From positions 1 through 33,431 of the forward strand of contig CAMOGQ010000025.1 in the NCBI GenBank assembly GCA_946614165.1: a stretch of 33,431 bases of DNA, given 5' to 3'. This stretch comes from an uncultured Lachnospiraceae bacterium (GTDB lineage Bacteria; Bacillota; Clostridia; Lachnospirales; Lachnospiraceae). The translations under genes were made by a program, and so were the position numbers. Positions 23,286 through 31,214 of the stretch are shown here, piece after piece. The stretch's first letter is position 1; every line of letters starts with the position of its first letter. The notes beneath the pieces are model-generated. The model worked only from the letters and a program-made list of their open reading frames with translations. It made no database searches and had not been told where the DNA came from.

Positions 23286-23494
23286 AAACCCCCTCCGAAA
23301 ATATTAAATTTTTCTAAAATCAATTCTTAAGATCCATTCGGACAGATTTTTCCGGACATTAAAAAAAATCATTTTTCTTTCTCCGCCGCCTGCCGGGACC
23401 ATTCTCTCATCCCTCCCCTGCGGAAAGGAAAGGCATACATTTCTTTTACTTTCATCCCCCTTTTTCATAAAATTTCATTCTTTTTTCACTGCTA

Positions 23495-23523
23495 TTGACT
23501 TTATAATTCCGCAAATATATCAT
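23495..23523 (+). promoter_or_regulatory. Promoter of the marR-ABC exporter operon
   Basis: TTGACT (23495-23500), 17-nt spacer, TATCAT (23518-23523). A perfect TATAAT also lies at 23502-23507 but has a poor -35. The gene-free stretch 23286-23625 is otherwise AT-rich, holding the operator at 23535 and an imperfect leader hairpin at about 23555-23595. Confidence 0.65.
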
Positions 23524-23534
23524 GGAAAGTACAG

Positions 23535-23550
23535 ATGTAGCAGGCTACAT
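23535..23550 (+). promoter_or_regulatory. 16-bp palindromic operator, probable MarR autoregulation site
   Basis: ATGTAGC-AG-GCTACAT is a perfect inverted repeat located at about +6 to +21 of the predicted transcript. Its length and position fit a MarR-family dimer site that blocks transcription of its own operon. The link to the marR gene 75 nt downstream is inferred. Confidence 0.6.
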
Positions 23551-23625
23551 TTAACAGGAAGCCCGGGACTGTTTTTCATCCGGGGGGGCTCCTGTATGCC
23601 GCTTTCTGCGGCAGAAAGGAAAAGA

Positions 23626-24099
23626 ATGAACCAGTGCAGACACTATCCCGAGCCATCGGAGGAACCCATTCCCTTCAAGCTCAAGAAGATCAGCGAGCGT
23701 TATATGACGGATATGAACAACCGCCTCAAAAAGGATGATCTGACATATTCCCAGGTGACGGTGCTGGCCTTTCTGGAAATGCGTCAGGAGGAGAAGACCT
23801 CTCTCAAGGACGTCTGCGAAGCCCTGCACATAGCCCATCCCACGGGGATCGGCCTGATCCGGCGGCTTTCGGAAAAGGGGCTTGTGGAGTCCAGGGTGGA
23901 TCCCGACAACAGGCGCTTCCGCATGATCACCCTGACGGATACGGCCCGCAGGATGCTGCGTGACTCCTTCCGCCACAGGAAGCGGCTGGATCAGCGGCTG
24001 ACGGAGGGCCTTTCCGGGGAAGAGACGGAGACCTTAAAAAGGCTGCTTGACAGAATGTATGACAACATCAAAGACGAAACGGAGGAAGAACAGGCATGA
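23626..24099 (+). CDS. MarR-family transcriptional regulator
   Basis: 157 residues. The winged-helix core runs from about 45 to 115: LTYSQVTVLAFLEMRQEEKT, recognition-helix segment HIAHPTGIGLIRRLSEKGLV, then the wing SRVDPDNRRFRMITLTDTARR. The flanking helices would form the dimer interface. AAAGGA lies close before the ATG at 23626; an in-frame ATG at 23596 sits inside a hairpin without an RBS. The stop overlaps the first ABC gene by four bases (ATGA). It is likely the ligand-sensing repressor of the exporter operon. Confidence 0.9.
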   Translation: MNQCRHYPEPSEEPIPFKLKKISERYMTDMNNRLKKDDLTYSQVTVLAFLEMRQEEKTSLKDVCEALHIAHPTGIGLIRRLSEKGLVESRVDPDNRRFRMITLTDTARRMLRDSFRHRKRLDQRLTEGLSGEETETLKRLLDRMYDNIKDETEEEQA

Positions 24100-25832
24100 T
24101 TAAGACAATTGCGGGGCAGATCAAGGAATTTAAGCTGCCCTCCATACTGACTCCCATCTGTATGATCGGCGAGGTCATCTGCGAAATGATCATCCCCATC
24201 CTGATGGGACAGATCGTGGACAGGGGGATCCAGGCCGGAAACATGGGATTTATCGTAGTCACCGGCGGAAAGATGATCGTTATGGCGCTTATGGGCCTGG
24301 CTTTCGGCATCGGCGGCGGCTATTTCGGATCCAGGGCAGCCACCGGCCTTGCCAGGAACCTGCGTGAAGCCATGTTCGTCAGGATCCAGGATTTTTCCTT
24401 TGCCAATATCGATCATTTCTCCACCTCCGGTCTGGTGACCAGGCTGACGACGGACGTGACCAACATCCAGAACGCCTACATGATGCTGCTGCGCATGGCC
24501 ATGCGGGCGCCCATCTCCCTGATCACCGCCATGATCATGAGCTTTGTGATCAGCCCCAGGATCGCCTCCATCTATCTGGCAGCGGTCGCCTTCCTGTCCG
24601 TGGTCCTGCTCCTGATCATGAACCGGGCCACCCGCTACTTCAAGCAGGTCTTTGAGCGCTACGACGATCTGAACCAGAGCGTTCAGGAGAATGTCACGGC
24701 CATCCGCGTGGTCAAGGCTTTCGTCCGTGAAGAGTATGAAAAGACAAAGTTTACCCAGGCCGCAAAAAATATCTACGACATGTTCGTAAAGGCAGAGGGC
24801 AACATCGTCTTTACCAGCCCTGTCATGATGGCTACGGTCTATACCTGCATCATGCTGATCTCCTGGATCGGCGCCCACATGATCGTGGCGGGCGATCTGA
24901 CCACCGGCGAGCTGATGACCCTGCTGACCTACTGCATGAACATCCTCATGAGCCTGATGATGCTTTCCATGATTTTCGTCATGATGACCATGAGCGCGGC
25001 CTCCGCAAGGCGTATCGCCGAGGTCCTGAACGAGGAGCCTTCCCTGAAGAATCCGGAAAACCCCGTCATGGAAGTGAAGGACGGCAGCATCGATTTTGAG
25101 GACGTGGATTTCAGTTACAGGGCGGATGCCACGGAAATGGTCCTGAAGGACATCGACATTCATATCAGATCCGGCGAATCCATCGGCATCATCGGCGGCA
25201 CCGGTTCCGCCAAGTCCTCTCTGGTCAACCTGATCAGCCGTCTCTACGACGTATCCAGAGGCACTCTGAAGGTGGGCGGCGTAAACGTAAAGGACTATGA
25301 CATGGAAGTCCTCCGGGACCAGGTGTCCGTGGTCCTGCAGAAGAACGTCCTTTTCTCGGGCACCATCTATGACAACCTGCGCTGGGGCAATCCGGACGCC
25401 ACGGACGAAGAGTGCAGGGAGGCCTGCCGCATGGCCTGCGCCGACGAATTCATCGACCGCATGCCCGACGGCTATGATACCTATATCGAACAGGGCGGCG
25501 CCAACGTATCCGGCGGCCAGAAGCAGAGACTCTGTATTGCCAGGGCCCTGCTGAAAAAGCCCAGGGTCCTGATCCTGGACGATTCCACCTCCGCCTGCGA
25601 CACCGCCACCGACGCGAAGATCCATCACGCCTTCGATACCATGATCCCCGATACCACCAAGCTGGTCATCGCCCAGAGAGTCTCCTCCGTGGAGCACTGC
25701 GACAGGATCCTGGTCATGGAAAACGGCCGGGTGGACGCCTTTGACACACCCGAAAATCTCTTAAAGACCAATGCCATCTACAGGGAGGTCTACGAATCCC
25801 AGACAGGCGGCAACGGCGACTTCGATCAGTAA
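24096..25832 (+). CDS. ABC exporter half-transporter with degenerate ATP site (heterodimer subunit 1)
   Basis: 578 residues: an N-terminal six-helix ABC exporter membrane domain (about 15-300) and a C-terminal ATPase domain (about 335-565). Walker A is GGTGSAKSS with K373, the signature is VSGGQKQRL and Walker B ends LILDD. The catalytic Glu is replaced by Asp (D496) and the switch His by Gln (Q527 in IAQRVSS). These are the hallmarks of the degenerate-site subunit in heterodimeric exporters such as TM287/288. It starts inside the marR stop and is followed by its partner 18 nt later. It probably exports a drug, lipid or peptide; the substrate is not readable. Confidence 0.93.
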   Translation: MIKTIAGQIKEFKLPSILTPICMIGEVICEMIIPILMGQIVDRGIQAGNMGFIVVTGGKMIVMALMGLAFGIGGGYFGSRAATGLARNLREAMFVRIQDFSFANIDHFSTSGLVTRLTTDVTNIQNAYMMLLRMAMRAPISLITAMIMSFVISPRIASIYLAAVAFLSVVLLLIMNRATRYFKQVFERYDDLNQSVQENVTAIRVVKAFVREEYEKTKFTQAAKNIYDMFVKAEGNIVFTSPVMMATVYTCIMLISWIGAHMIVAGDLTTGELMTLLTYCMNILMSLMMLSMIFVMMTMSAASARRIAEVLNEEPSLKNPENPVMEVKDGSIDFEDVDFSYRADATEMVLKDIDIHIRSGESIGIIGGTGSAKSSLVNLISRLYDVSRGTLKVGGVNVKDYDMEVLRDQVSVVLQKNVLFSGTIYDNLRWGNPDATDEECREACRMACADEFIDRMPDGYDTYIEQGGANVSGGQKQRLCIARALLKKPRVLILDDSTSACDTATDAKIHHAFDTMIPDTTKLVIAQRVSSVEHCDRILVMENGRVDAFDTPENLLKTNAIYREVYESQTGGNGDFDQ

Positions 25833-25850
25833 GGAAAGGAGGAAACGGAA

Positions 25851-27812
25851 ATGGCAGAAGAAAGAAAAAAGACAGAAAGAAGATATAAGTCAGCCAGGAC
25901 CACCGGCGGAAGACGGGGCCAGCCCAGGCCCAAGGTCCAGAATCCCGGCCTCCTCTTCAGGAGGATCATGTCCTACGTCTTTAAATACTACAAGTTCCAC
26001 TTCATCGGGGTCCTGGTCTGCATCGTGGCAGCGGTCCTGGCAAACGTCCGGGGAACCATGTTCACAAGGACTCTGATCGACGCCTACATCATGCCCATGA
26101 TGGGACAGGCCAATCCCGACTTCGGCCCCCTGGCGGGAGCCATCGGCTCTGTGGCCGTCTTTTACGCCATCGGCATCATTGCTTCCTTTACCCAGCAGAA
26201 GCTCATGATCTATGTGGGCCAGGGCACTCTGTCCCACCTGAGGATCGAGCTGTTCGACCACATGGAAGATCTGCCCATCAAGTATTTCGATACCCATCCC
26301 CACGGCGATATCATGTCCATCTATACCAATGATATCGATACCCTGCGGCAGATGATCTCCCAGAGCATTCCCCAGCTCTTCAACTCGGTCATTACCATCG
26401 TCAGTATCTTCGCCATGATGCTGGTGCTGAGCGTTCCTCTGACCCTGGTCACCGTGATCATGATCGCGGTCATGCTTTTCTGCACCATGAAGGTCACGGG
26501 CCTTTCGGGAAAGAACTTCATCGCCCAGCAGAAGAACCTGGGCGCGGTCAACGGCTTTATTGAGGAAATGATGACGGGCCAGAAGGTCGTCAAGGTCTTC
26601 AACCATGAGAAAGCCAACATCGAGGAGTTCAGGGAGCTCAACAATGCCCTTTACGAGAGCGCCTTCAAGGCCAATGCCTTCTCCGCTGTCATAGGCCCCA
26701 TCAACGCCCAGCTGTCCAACCTGAACTACGTCATCTGCGCCATCGTGGGCGGCGCCATGGCCCTCAATACCTTCGCGGGCTTTACCATCGGCGCCCTGGC
26801 CAGCTTCCTGACCTTCAACAAGAACATCGGCATGCCCATCAACCAGGTTTCCATGCAGTTCAATTCCATCATCATGGCCCTGGCCGGCGGCGAGCGTATT
26901 TTCCGCCTGCTGGACGAGAAGCCCGAGGTGGACGACGGCTATGTCACCCTGGTCAACGCCAGGTTCGTGGAGGACGAAGGCGAAGGCCACATCGAGGAGG
27001 CCGACGACTTCACCGGATGGTGGGCCTGGAAGCATTATCATAAGGCCACAGATACCACGGACTACCGTCTCCTGGAGGGCGACGTGACATTAAACGGCGT
27101 AGACTTCGGCTACACCGACGAGAAGATGGTCCTTCACGACATCTGGCTCCACGCGGAGCCCGGCATGAAGGTGGCCTTTGTAGGCTCCACCGGCGCCGGC
27201 AAGACCACCATCACCAACCTGATCAACCGCTTCTACGATATCCAGGACGGCAAGATCCGGATCGACGGCATCAACGTGAACAAGATCGTCAGAAAGGACC
27301 TGCGCCAGTCCCTGGGCATGGTCCTGCAGGACACCCACCTCTTTACCGGAACGGTCATGGAGAACATCCGCTACGGCAAGCTGGAGGCTACCGACGAGGA
27401 GGTCTACGCGGCTGCCAGGCTGGCCAACGCGGACGGCTTTATCCGCCACCTTCCCCAGGGCTATGAAACGAAGCTGACCGGAGACGGTGCCAATCTGTCC
27501 CAGGGCCAGAGACAGCTCCTGGCCATTGCCAGGGCGGCCATCGCCAATCCTCCCGTTCTGATCCTGGACGAGGCAACCAGCTCCATCGATACCAGAACGG
27601 AGAAGATCGTTCAGGACGGCATGGACTCCCTGATGGCAGGCAGGACCACCTTCGTCATTGCCCACAGGCTTTCCACCGTACGGAACGCAGATCTGATCGT
27701 GGTCCTGGAGCAGGGCCGCATCATCGAGCAGGGCACCCACGACGAACTGATCGAAAAGCACGGGAAATACTATCAGCTCTATACAGGAAACCGGGAAGAG
27801 CAGACCGCCTGA
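25851..27812 (+). CDS. ABC exporter half-transporter with intact ATP site (heterodimer subunit 2)
   Basis: 653 residues with a basic N-terminal extension (about 1-35, rich in Arg and Lys), a six-helix membrane domain (about 45-340) and an ATPase domain (about 400-640). Walker A is GSTGAGKTT with K451, the signature LSQGQRQLL, Walker B LILDE with catalytic E574, and the switch His is H605 in IAHRLST. A stretch of about 50 residues between membrane and ATPase domains (VEDEGEGHIEEADDFTGWW) is longer than usual and acidic. It pairs with the upstream degenerate subunit. AAAGGAGG lies before the ATG. MarR-controlled exporters of this type often give drug resistance. Confidence 0.93.
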   Translation: MAEERKKTERRYKSARTTGGRRGQPRPKVQNPGLLFRRIMSYVFKYYKFHFIGVLVCIVAAVLANVRGTMFTRTLIDAYIMPMMGQANPDFGPLAGAIGSVAVFYAIGIIASFTQQKLMIYVGQGTLSHLRIELFDHMEDLPIKYFDTHPHGDIMSIYTNDIDTLRQMISQSIPQLFNSVITIVSIFAMMLVLSVPLTLVTVIMIAVMLFCTMKVTGLSGKNFIAQQKNLGAVNGFIEEMMTGQKVVKVFNHEKANIEEFRELNNALYESAFKANAFSAVIGPINAQLSNLNYVICAIVGGAMALNTFAGFTIGALASFLTFNKNIGMPINQVSMQFNSIIMALAGGERIFRLLDEKPEVDDGYVTLVNARFVEDEGEGHIEEADDFTGWWAWKHYHKATDTTDYRLLEGDVTLNGVDFGYTDEKMVLHDIWLHAEPGMKVAFVGSTGAGKTTITNLINRFYDIQDGKIRIDGINVNKIVRKDLRQSLGMVLQDTHLFTGTVMENIRYGKLEATDEEVYAAARLANADGFIRHLPQGYETKLTGDGANLSQGQRQLLAIARAAIANPPVLILDEATSSIDTRTEKIVQDGMDSLMAGRTTFVIAHRLSTVRNADLIVVLEQGRIIEQGTHDELIEKHGKYYQLYTGNREEQTA

Positions 27813-27837
27813 AAAGGAGGGCTCTCCCTGTTGGAAG

Positions 27838-27864
27838 CAGGCGCGGATCTCCGCGCCTGTTTTT
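27838..27864 (+). terminator. Terminator of the marR-ABC operon
   Basis: CAGGCGCGG (27838-27846) pairs perfectly with CCGCGCCTG (27851-27859) around ATCT, followed by five T's. Confidence 0.92.
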
Positions 27865-27954
27865 ACGGTCCGGCCCATCCGGCAGGGGAGGGGGACGGGA
27901 GAGGACGGCCCCGAAGCGGAAAAAAGTCCGGATCAGAAAACTTCAAAAAGCCTG

Positions 27955-27983
27955 TTGACATATTAGATTGCGTACAATATAAT
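27955..27983 (+). promoter_or_regulatory. Consensus promoter of the peroxidase gene with overlapping inverted repeat
   Basis: TTGACA (27955-27960), 17-nt spacer and TATAAT (27978-27983) match consensus fully. An inverted repeat, ATTAGATTG-CGTA-CAATATAAT (27962-27983, one mismatch), fills the spacer and -10 box, so a bound regulator would block polymerase. It does not match the PerR box. The leader carries the hairpin TCCTG-CCG-CAGGA at 28007-28019. Confidence 0.8.
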
Positions 27984-28058
27984 TTGAAACAACAGAAAGC
28001 GATGCATCCTGCCGCAGGAAAAGCCGGCAGACTTCAGAAAGAAAGGGAGGTTTTTATT

Positions 28059-28604
28059 ATGGTCATTTATGATTATTCCTTACTGGACCGCAAAGGCAAT
28101 GAGGTCTCCATGAAGGACTACCAGGGAAAGGTACTGCTGATCGTCAATACAGCCACAGGCTGCGGCTTTACCCCTCAGTACAAGGACCTGGAGGAGATGT
28201 ATGAAAAGTATCACGACCGGGGCCTGGAGATCATTGACGTTCCCTGCAACCAGTTCGCCGGCCAGACGCCCGGAACGGACGAGGAGATCCATGAATTCTG
28301 CACACTGAAGTATAAAACACAGTTCCCACAGTTCAAAAAGTCCGACGTCAACGGCGAAACGGCCATCCCGCTCTTTAAATATCTCAAGAGCCAGCAGGGC
28401 TTCAAGGGCTTCGGCATGAGCCCCGCCGGCCTGGCCATGTCCGCCATGCTCTCCAGGATCGATAAGGATTATAAGAACAATCCCGAGATCAAGTGGAACT
28501 TCACCAAGTTTCTGGCAGACAGGCAGGGCAATGTAGTCGCCCGCTTCGAGCCCACCGCCGATATGAAGAAGGTCGTGGAAAAGGAGATCGAAAAGCTGAT
28601 CTGA
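28059..28604 (+). CDS. Glutathione-peroxidase-family thiol peroxidase
   Basis: 181 residues of the GPx/BtuE family. The catalytic residues are C35 in NTATGCGFTPQY, Q69 in NQFAGQTPG and W146-N147 in KWNFTKFL. A cysteine at 81 (EFCTLKYKTQFP) sits where thioredoxin-dependent GPx enzymes have their resolving Cys, so thioredoxin is a likelier reductant than glutathione. A segment of about 25 residues (GFGMSPAGLAMSAM region) before the Trp is longer than in typical bacterial members. GGGAGG lies 8 nt before the ATG at 28059; the frame is open further upstream but overlaps the promoter. Its role is reduction of organic peroxides or H2O2 in the cytoplasm. Confidence 0.92.
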   Translation: MVIYDYSLLDRKGNEVSMKDYQGKVLLIVNTATGCGFTPQYKDLEEMYEKYHDRGLEIIDVPCNQFAGQTPGTDEEIHEFCTLKYKTQFPQFKKSDVNGETAIPLFKYLKSQQGFKGFGMSPAGLAMSAMLSRIDKDYKNNPEIKWNFTKFLADRQGNVVARFEPTADMKKVVEKEIEKLI

Positions 28605-28640
28605 AATAAAAAAGCCTGACAGGTCCCCGGAAGGGGAGAG

Positions 28641-28674
28641 GCCGCCGCACGGAAGACATGCGGCGGCTTTTTTT
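28641..28674 (+). terminator. Terminator of the peroxidase gene
   Basis: GCCGCCGCA (28641-28649) pairs perfectly with TGCGGCGGC (28659-28667), followed by seven T's. Confidence 0.92.
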
Positions 28675-28757
28675 CGTTCTTTGTTCCTGTCCCTTTCATC
28701 CTTTCATCCCTTTTCCTACTTAACAAAAGAAGGTGGTGCTTTTCCGGGGCCGGAGGG

Positions 28758-28763
28758 TATAAT
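28758..28763 (+). promoter_or_regulatory. Probable -10 of the P-type ATPase operon
   Basis: A perfect TATAAT lies 42 nt before the ATG at 28806. No good -35 or TGn element is seen. Confidence 0.5.
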
Positions 28764-28805
28764 AAAAGACTGGAATAAAATCTTTAAAGGGAAACGAGGC
28801 ATATC

Positions 28806-31214
28806 ATGGCAGGACTCACAACACAGCAGGCTCTGGAACTCAAGGCCCGGGGCCAGTCCAACGAACAGGTCGACCGCACTGCCAGAACGACCGGCGAGAT
28901 CATAAAGGAAAACGTATTTACCTACTTCAACCTGATCTTTCTAATCCTTTCGATCCTCCTGATCGCTGCAGGGGCCTTCAATTCACTTACATTTCTTCCC
29001 GTCATCATCGCCAACATGCTGATCGGTATCTTCCAGGAGCTTTCCGCCAAGAAGGTCCTGGACAAACTTTCCGTGCTCAGCCAGCCCGAGGCCGAGGTCA
29101 TCCGGGACGGCAAAAGCGTGCAGATCCCCATCGGCGAGCTGGTCCTCAACGACGTGGTGGTCCTCGGCGCCGGCAATCAGGTCTGCGCCGATGCGGAGAT
29201 CATCATGGGAGAGGTATCGGTCAACGAATCCCTCCTGACCGGCGAGGCGGACGAGATCAACCATACCAAGGGAGATACCCTTATGTCCGGCAGCTTTATC
29301 GTGTCGGGCAGATGCTATGCCAGACTGACCCATGTGGGCAGGGATTCCTATATTTCCAGGCTGATGGAAAAGGCCAGAAAGATGAAAAAGGGCGAGCAGT
29401 CGGAGATGGTCCGGTCCATCAACCGCATCGTCATTGCGGCCGGCATCCTCATTATTCCCATCGGCATTACCCTTTTCCTTCAGGGCTTCCTCATGAAGCA
29501 TCTTTCCTTTTCGGAAAGCGTGACCTCCATGGTGGCCGCCGTGATCGGCATGATCCCGGAAGGCCTCTATCTCCTGGTCTCCGTGACCCTGGCCACCGCC
29601 TCCGTAAGGCTGGCAAGGCGCAAGGTCATGCTCCATGACATGAAAAGCATCGAGACCCTGGCCCGGGTCGACGTCCTGTGCGTGGACAAGACGGGCACGG
29701 TGACGGACAACGACATGCTGGTGGCGGACGCGGTGCCTGCATGCGAGATGTCCTCCGAAAAGCTGAACATGTACAGGACCCTGGTGGGGACCTACCTGAA
29801 TTCCCTGCAGGACGACAACATTACCATGCGGGCCATGCGGCAGTACTTTACCAGGTACGGAAACCGCCTGACCCTGTCCACCATGCCCTTTTCCTCCAGG
29901 ACCAAGTACAGCGCGGTCCAGTTCAATGACGGGACCTATGTGCTGGGAGCGCCGGAGTATGTCCTTGCCTCGGATTACGATTCCTATCAGGAGAGGGTCA
30001 ACGGCTATGCCCAGAAGGGCCTCAGGGTCCTGGTCTTTGCCAGGTACCTGGGAGAGGATTACGAAGAAGGAGAGGAGCCTCAGGAAAGGAAATCCTATCC
30101 CGTGCCGGAAAACGGCCTGGACGGGGCCAGGGTAAAGCCCATCTTTTTCATCCTCCTGCAGAATCCCATCCGGGAGAACGCGGCCCAGACCTTTTCCTAC
30201 TTCGTGGAACAGGGGGTCACGGTCAAGGTCATATCGGGAGACAATCCTCTGACGGTATCCGAGGTGGCCAGGCAGGCCGGGATCCTGCATGCGGACCAGT
30301 ACGTAGACGCCACCTGGCTCCGGACAAAGGAGGATATCCAGGCGGCGGTCAGAAAGTATACGGTCTTCGGACGGGTCAAGCCGGAACAGAAGCAGATGAT
30401 CGTGAAGGCTCTCAGACAGGACGGCCATACCGTGGCCATGACGGGAGACGGTGTCAATGACATCCTGGCCATGAAGAGCGCGGACTGCTCCATCGCCATG
30501 GCGGCGGGATCGGACGCGGCGGTCCAGGCGGCTCAGGTGGTCCTTCTGGATTCCGACTTCTCCCATATGCCGGATATCGTGGCGGCGGGACGGCAGAATA
30601 TCAACAACATAGAGCGTTCGGCCACCCTTTTCCTGGTCAAGAACCTCTTTTCCCTGATGCTGTCGATCTTTTCCATCATCAGCGTGGTCCCCTATCCCCT
30701 GCAGCCCTCCCAGATCTCCCTGATCAGTGCCTTCAACATCGGGATCCCGGCCTTCTTCCTGGCCATGGAGCCCAACCGGAAGCTGATCAGCGGACATTTC
30801 CTGACCAGGGTCCTCCTGCGGGCCATGCCCGCGGCCCTGACGGATTTCCTGGCCATCGCCGCCCTGGTGGTATTCGGCAATACCTTTAAGGTGGCGGAGG
30901 TGGACCTTTCCGTGGCATCCACCATGCTGCTGGCCATCGTGGGTTTTATGATCCTGATCCGGATCAGCGCTCCCATGAACCGCTATCATACGGCCGTGGT
31001 GACAGGCTGTGCCACGGGCCTTCTGCTGACAGCCTATTTTTTCAACGATCTGTTCAATCTTTCATATATGTCCAGGGAGTGCGTCATGCTCTTCGTCCTC
31101 TTTGCCATTGCCACAGAGCCCTGCATGCGCTACCTGTCCGCCCTGTTCGTCAGGATGGAGAATACCCTGGGTGAAATTGAAAAGAAGTGGGGAAGGAGTT
31201 TTGAGGAGATATGA
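28806..31214 (+). CDS. CtpE-like cation-transporting P-type ATPase
   Basis: 802 residues with a complete P-type layout. Membrane pair 1-2 is at about 38-80 and the actuator domain carries T145-G146-E147. Membrane pair 3-4 has MIPEGLYLLVSV. The phosphorylated Asp is D294 in CVDKTGTVT, the hinge is TGDGVND at 546-552, and about six C-terminal helices follow. There is no N-terminal metal-binding domain. The SVRLARRKVMLHDMKSIETLARVDVLCVDKTGT region resembles mycobacterial CtpE, linked to calcium uptake; the ion here is inferred only. The lipid kinase gene follows with a four-base overlap. A GAGG-type RBS precedes the ATG. Confidence 0.9.
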   Translation: MAGLTTQQALELKARGQSNEQVDRTARTTGEIIKENVFTYFNLIFLILSILLIAAGAFNSLTFLPVIIANMLIGIFQELSAKKVLDKLSVLSQPEAEVIRDGKSVQIPIGELVLNDVVVLGAGNQVCADAEIIMGEVSVNESLLTGEADEINHTKGDTLMSGSFIVSGRCYARLTHVGRDSYISRLMEKARKMKKGEQSEMVRSINRIVIAAGILIIPIGITLFLQGFLMKHLSFSESVTSMVAAVIGMIPEGLYLLVSVTLATASVRLARRKVMLHDMKSIETLARVDVLCVDKTGTVTDNDMLVADAVPACEMSSEKLNMYRTLVGTYLNSLQDDNITMRAMRQYFTRYGNRLTLSTMPFSSRTKYSAVQFNDGTYVLGAPEYVLASDYDSYQERVNGYAQKGLRVLVFARYLGEDYEEGEEPQERKSYPVPENGLDGARVKPIFFILLQNPIRENAAQTFSYFVEQGVTVKVISGDNPLTVSEVARQAGILHADQYVDATWLRTKEDIQAAVRKYTVFGRVKPEQKQMIVKALRQDGHTVAMTGDGVNDILAMKSADCSIAMAAGSDAAVQAAQVVLLDSDFSHMPDIVAAGRQNINNIERSATLFLVKNLFSLMLSIFSIISVVPYPLQPSQISLISAFNIGIPAFFLAMEPNRKLISGHFLTRVLLRAMPAALTDFLAIAALVVFGNTFKVAEVDLSVASTMLLAIVGFMILIRISAPMNRYHTAVVTGCATGLLLTAYFFNDLFNLSYMSRECVMLFVLFAIATEPCMRYLSALFVRMENTLGEIEKKWGRSFEEI

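Noticed and set aside
23991..25697. 568-codon antisense frame opposite the first ABC gene
   Set aside because: The composition (many His, Asp, Gly, Gln) is typical of an antisense shadow in GC-rich coding DNA, and the ABC domains are on the other strand.
28983..30989. 668-codon antisense frame opposite the P-type ATPase
   Set aside because: A shadow of the ATPase frame, with no start signal and no domain.
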